Part shown: piece after piece, positions 6,701 through 8,901 of the stretch
Layout of the letters: the number at the start of each line of letters is the position of its first letter
How positions within the stretch are numbered: position 1 is the stretch's first letter
NCBI GenBank assembly: GCA_019421385.1
Contig: JAHZFK010000044.1
Span: 1 to 8,901 of the forward strand
Length of the DNA stretch: 8,901 nt
Direction: 5' to 3'
Source: Clostridiales bacterium
GTDB taxonomy: Bacteria > Bacillota > Clostridia > Oscillospirales > Butyricicoccaceae
Made by a program: the position numbers and the translations under genes
The notes under the pieces: generated by a model
The model's database searches: none
The model's input: only the letters and a program-made list of their open reading frames with translations
What the model was told of the DNA's origin: nothing

Positions 6701-7055
6701 GCCGGATTTGGAAAGATTTACGGATGTAACATCGGGCAGTGCACAGGCAAATGCGCTCGCCAAGCTGCATGATCGTGGCCTGCTGAACGGCTATGCGGAC
6801 GGCAGCTACCGTCCGCAGGAAAACATTACCCGTGCGGAGTTTTGTGTCATTGCGGCTGCATTTGCGAAGGACAGTTCCAAAGTAGATGGGCAGTCGTTCC
6901 GTGATGTGCCGGATAGTCATTGGGCGCATGATGTGATTGCTGGCATGGCGGCGCAGGGAATTCTCGAAGGGTATGGCGATGATACCTTCCGCCCGGAGGA
7001 GCTGGTCACACACCGGCAGACAACACTGATTCTGCAGCGGTTGGCAAACGCATAA
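3738..7055 (+). CDS. Secreted M16C (PreP/insulinase-like) zinc metallopeptidase with C-terminal SLH domains
   Basis: Start ATG 3738 is chosen because it follows GGGGTGG (3726-3732) by five bases and opens a classic signal peptide (MFKK, hydrophobic core, likely cut near AFA, residue 25); in-frame codons upstream overlap the promoter. The protein has 1105 residues. The M16 catalytic domain has the inverted zinc motif H-V-L-E-H (His87, Glu90 catalytic base, His91) inside FRTPPEDSKGANHVLEHS, then INAFTSEDYTTY (118-129) and the third zinc ligand Glu185 in GIVYSE. A first M16_C-type domain starts near residue 229. The M16C-associated linker starts near 474 (TASELEQVKRDTEDFNAW). The C-terminal half carries the substrate-binding pair Arg806/Tyr812 in RDRRGAYG. 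Residues 967-1105 hold an SLH tail: the end of a first repeat (VTRGE), a full second (994-1042, ITRAE) and a full third (1054-1105, degenerate VTHRQ). The family degrades peptides in a closed chamber. Here the signal peptide and SLH tail predict a peptidase bound to the cell-wall surface. The substrate is unknown. Confidence 0.93.
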   Translation: MFKKMTAWVLTAALFVPIWPAQAFAASWESDYGFTELRTEQADGGTYHLLEHTDTGAQVVWLDNGSETREFAVGFRTPPEDSKGANHVLEHSLLCGSEQYPLNDLMHILQNSSVAQEINAFTSEDYTTYVFSTTDEQDFYNLADIYTTCVLFPRLRTEPNIFKQQGIRTEWVNGKAQYNGIVYSELRLRNLDTAQNSLNFVSSQLYENLYGDTSPTFDAGGAIPDIFDLTYEDVMRVYDTYYTPSNMLIYTAGEQDIDKTLAMIDKYLDQAGDRNRPTIQIDAESVAPSKLVQEYNVTETTQTVDIGFMAHGPSLLDSKKSEACGALVTCIQQMLRAQFPDALAYTVGGNAGGVYNVGVILSQVPIAQKDAAVAAMQQVLADIAQNGIPADMLDDALDQQEEAQQFGREEVFMGFAYANDPLACVGRAEVISGLRNDPDYFKALAAEWKDSPYQTLVVSGNGATQPETFEPQLTASELEQVKRDTEDFNAWLDQSDDPAVLARLPMLDLKDFADDPFSMNQINETVDGVTYYLNEEAQSQTPSFSLYFPVEVKNEDTALWCLLCEFLNDRMQAAGLSGYLGMSSGERYDDPDTLHPALILGGSGEAGKVGEAVQTLGAWLQSPPLADTAALRAFLTERKSALRAQYSDPYYYEYSMMLQASTQPNRFMDSIPAGYVGASMSHKDFIDAVSADLDGDTALLARMRALLDSALHRTGVAAEFTGSRADYTDFQQAVAAYIAALPAGTGASSCEWLPQGWPSALVISSNTQASNHVMLVGAFEQKPESMAVYDVLGAVLTAKYMLPELRDRRGAYGATLRFEPNGVTMVSSGGVSVDEAIAVFRGAAAFLRALELAPSELAGFKISAVSEFDNNAAWERASGLGLVRAGRTQADYAAERAAILAVTEGDLKACADELERMLQQATVFAQMTKSAAAGVQYPFAAYVDADTGKVMPQLRDDIPASNDTTPVTRGEVAELLADCLVDQSAAEQPDLERFTDVTSGSAQANALAKLHDRGLLNGYADGSYRPQENITRAEFCVIAAAFAKDSSKVDGQSFRDVPDSHWAHDVIAGMAAQGILEGYGDDTFRPEELVTHRQTTLILQRLANA

Positions 7056-7098
7056 GTGTCATCGAAAAGACCGCAACAAGAAAACTGCATTTCGTGCA

Positions 7099-7147
7099 AA
7101 AGGCCATGCGGGGCGATATGCCACGCATGGTCTTTCTGCTTTATTTT
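7099..7147 (+). terminator. Terminator hairpin between the convergent peptidase and permease genes
   Basis: AAAGGCCATGCG (7099-7110) pairs with CGCATGGTCTTT (7124-7135), 12 pairs with one G-T. A small inner GGC/GCC stem lies within the loop. On the plus strand a T-rich but interrupted tract follows (7131-7147). On the minus strand only a TTTT follows the core, so it may terminate both convergent genes but is better suited to the peptidase. The rest of 7056-7202 shows nothing else. Confidence 0.75.
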
Positions 7148-7202
7148 GCATGGTGGTGCACAAGTTTGCAAAAGCATTCGCTGTGTGCCTGTCCGAAAAT
7201 TA

Positions 7203-8901
7203 TTATAATTCGTTGATCGTTTCGGATACTGCCATATTACAGATTCTTTTTCCGGGGGCCAAAGGGACAATTAGTGCGGTACATACCAGCAGCACCAAAA
7301 TCCCGCCCACTGAGGAAAGGGGGAGATGCCAAGCTGTGCCCCAATAGTTGGTAATCATCTGCCCATAGAGGAAGTAGTGCAGCGGCAGACCCAAACCGAA
7401 GCCTGCAACGAGCCCCAGTAAGGTGTAGGTGGCAGATTCTGTGGTGATCATCTTTTGGATTTGGCGTCTGTCCATGCCTACGGCACGCATAGCACCATAT
7501 TGCCTTGTTCTGGCAGACACACTCATGGCAATGCTGTTTGCCGTATAGATAATGGTGATCAGGGTGATAACCACCAGAAAACCGTACACAAACAGGCAGA
7601 ACATGAAATAGGTGCTTTGGGTATCCTTGTTTTGGGCAAGACGGTCATAAAAGTCATATTGTCCATTGGCCAAAGCTTGAAGCTGATTGACATCCTGTTG
7701 TGTGGCGTCCTGGGTTAGCTGCACATCCAGAATCGCGTAGGCATCCTTTCCTGTGATTGCGGTAAACAGCATTTCCGAGCAGATCACCGTTGGCTGATCC
7801 GATGTGTCAAAGGGGCTGTCCTCCAGAACACCGACCACCGTGAGGGAGGTGTTGTTCAGCTGGATGACATCGCCCACCTGCAAGGTGTTGCTTTTGTCAA
7901 AAACAGTCAGCACACCGGTGCCTTCCCGAACCGCATCCATATTTCCGGCCACCAAATCTGCCTCTGCCCACTGAAACTGCTGTGCATCATAGGAGATCAG
8001 ATCGATTGTACCGGATTTTCCCTCGTACGTTGCGGGGAGACTTTTATACATCCGTCCAAATGCGCGTTCGACATAGGGCTGCTGCTCCACCGCCGCGGCA
8101 AAACTTTTGTCAATCTCACACTGATTTTCCGGGCTGCTGTAAAAGACATCTGGCGCCCATGGCTGCAGCGGATTGAGAGCAAGCTGGACCCATTGAACCA
8201 GAACGGAGAAACTCAGGATCAGGATGATGCTGAGCGCAAAGGAACCGGTCATGAGAAGCAGATTTTTCGGCGAGGATACGGCATGGTGCATGCCGAGGGC
8301 CGTCTCAATCTTCAAAAAGCCTTTCCGCACCGGCCGGGACACGGAGTTGCCTTGGGCACTGTTTCCGGTGACCGCAGCAATCGGAGAGACAGACGCTGCC
8401 CGCCTTGCCGGGGAAAGGGAGGACAGCAGCACCGTCAAAACACCTACAACAACACCACTGCAGATCCCGATGGTGCTGACCCCAAAGAGCGGAATCTGCA
8501 CGAACTCTGCGCCGGCGCCAAACCGAAGGAGGGCGCAAAGAAGCCAAGTGGTCAGGATACCCAAAACAACCCCGATGGGAACTGCTGTTTTACACCAGAA
8601 AAGTGCTTCCAGCCGGACAATGTGCATGATCTGCGCCCGGCTTGCGCCGATACAGCGGAGCATTCCAAAAAATTGAGTTCGCTCTGCAGTGCGGCTGTTC
8701 AGACTGCCTGCAATCATAAAGACTCCCGCAGCCAAAACCAACACGAACAAGATCGCGGCTACCAGATAGAGCCCCATCACATACGGATCGCTGCTGAATC
8801 CGGTCAGCCCCAAAAGGGCGGTATTCTCGGACAGATTTTCTGTCGTAAATCCATAGGTCTGCTGCAGTTCTGTGATGACCTTGCGGGGATTGGCATCTTC
8901 G
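7203..8901 (-). CDS. FtsX/MacB-type ABC transporter permease, C-terminal part (5' end beyond window)
   Basis: The minus-strand frame is open from the right window edge to TAA at 7203 (565 visible residues), with no start in view. Numbered from the first visible residue, membrane segments lie at about 42-66, 104-126, 139-163, 214-239, 431-455, 490-511 and 530-548. Two FtsX domains are visible. The first (about 42-180) has the cytoplasmic loop FGMLRCIGASRAQI; the second (about 431-565) has YGAMRAVGMDRRQI. Between them, about 245-430 is a soluble extracytoplasmic domain of MacB periplasmic-core type (for example LQVGDVIQLNNTSLTVVGVL). This layout is that of large permeases that pair with a separate MacB/LolD-type ATPase and move lipids, peptides or antibiotics, or act in sensing. 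The ATPase gene is not in the window and would be expected to the right, upstream in transcription. The cargo cannot be inferred. The frame is intact over the visible part. Confidence 0.9.
   Translation of the reverse strand, partial: EDANPRKVITELQQTYGFTTENLSENTALLGLTGFSSDPYVMGLYLVAAILFVLVLAAGVFMIAGSLNSRTAERTQFFGMLRCIGASRAQIMHIVRLEALFWCKTAVPIGVVLGILTTWLLCALLRFGAGAEFVQIPLFGVSTIGICSGVVVGVLTVLLSSLSPARRAASVSPIAAVTGNSAQGNSVSRPVRKGFLKIETALGMHHAVSSPKNLLLMTGSFALSIILILSFSVLVQWVQLALNPLQPWAPDVFYSSPENQCEIDKSFAAAVEQQPYVERAFGRMYKSLPATYEGKSGTIDLISYDAQQFQWAEADLVAGNMDAVREGTGVLTVFDKSNTLQVGDVIQLNNTSLTVVGVLEDSPFDTSDQPTVICSEMLFTAITGKDAYAILDVQLTQDATQQDVNQLQALANGQYDFYDRLAQNKDTQSTYFMFCLFVYGFLVVITLITIIYTANSIAMSVSARTRQYGAMRAVGMDRRQIQKMITTESATYTLLGLVAGFGLGLPLHYFLYGQMITNYWGTAWHLPLSSVGGILVLLVCTALIVPLAPGKRICNMAVSETINEL

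Noticed and set aside
8224..8676. Plus-strand frame of 150 codons inside the permease
   Set aside because: It lies opposite FtsX membrane segments of the minus-strand permease, with no ribosome binding site or known motif.

Overview
The window looks like chromosome from a Gram-positive member of the Clostridia, probably a gut Oscillospirales/Ruminococcaceae-type organism. Three things suggest this: an exported protease with C-terminal S-layer homology (SLH) domains, strong GGAGGA-type ribosome binding sites, and an integrase of the kind common in that group. The placement is inference from protein style; no rRNA or other taxonomic marker is present.

Left part (1-2560) is decayed accessory DNA. 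A G+C-rich fragment of a tyrosine recombinase lies on the minus strand at 1-467. It is cut by the window edge on one side and has lost its N-terminus on the other. After an A+T-rich junction (468-647) comes a plus-strand superfamily 1 helicase (648-2560). The helicase is broken directly behind its Walker A motif by a deletion with frameshift, and again by an in-frame TAG inside its coiled coil. These two remnants read as a scar of mobile or accessory DNA.

Middle part (2561-3490) is a compact two-gene unit: a small GNAT acetyltransferase (2628-3002), then a cysteine-rich DUF3795-like protein (3018-3473). The unit ends in an intrinsic terminator whose hairpin contains the last codons and stop codon of the second gene. 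A perfect 7-bp-arm palindrome sits just before the first gene.

Right part holds two large convergent genes. At 3738-7055 is an exported M16C (presequence-protease/insulinase-like) zinc metallopeptidase with an intact catalytic set and a C-terminal SLH anchor, so probably a cell-surface peptidase. It has its own promoter (TTGACA at 3660) and a striking near-perfect inverted repeat (3690-3720) at the expected transcription start, which looks like an operator. After a strong terminator hairpin (7099-7135) comes, on the minus strand, the C-terminal part of a large FtsX/MacB-type ABC transporter permease (7203-8901), cut by the right edge.

I see no tRNA, rRNA, CRISPR array or complete insertion sequence. 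I do not find a convincing new multi-gene system. The most interesting points are the surface-anchored M16C protease with its probable operator, and the hidden recombinase/helicase remnants.
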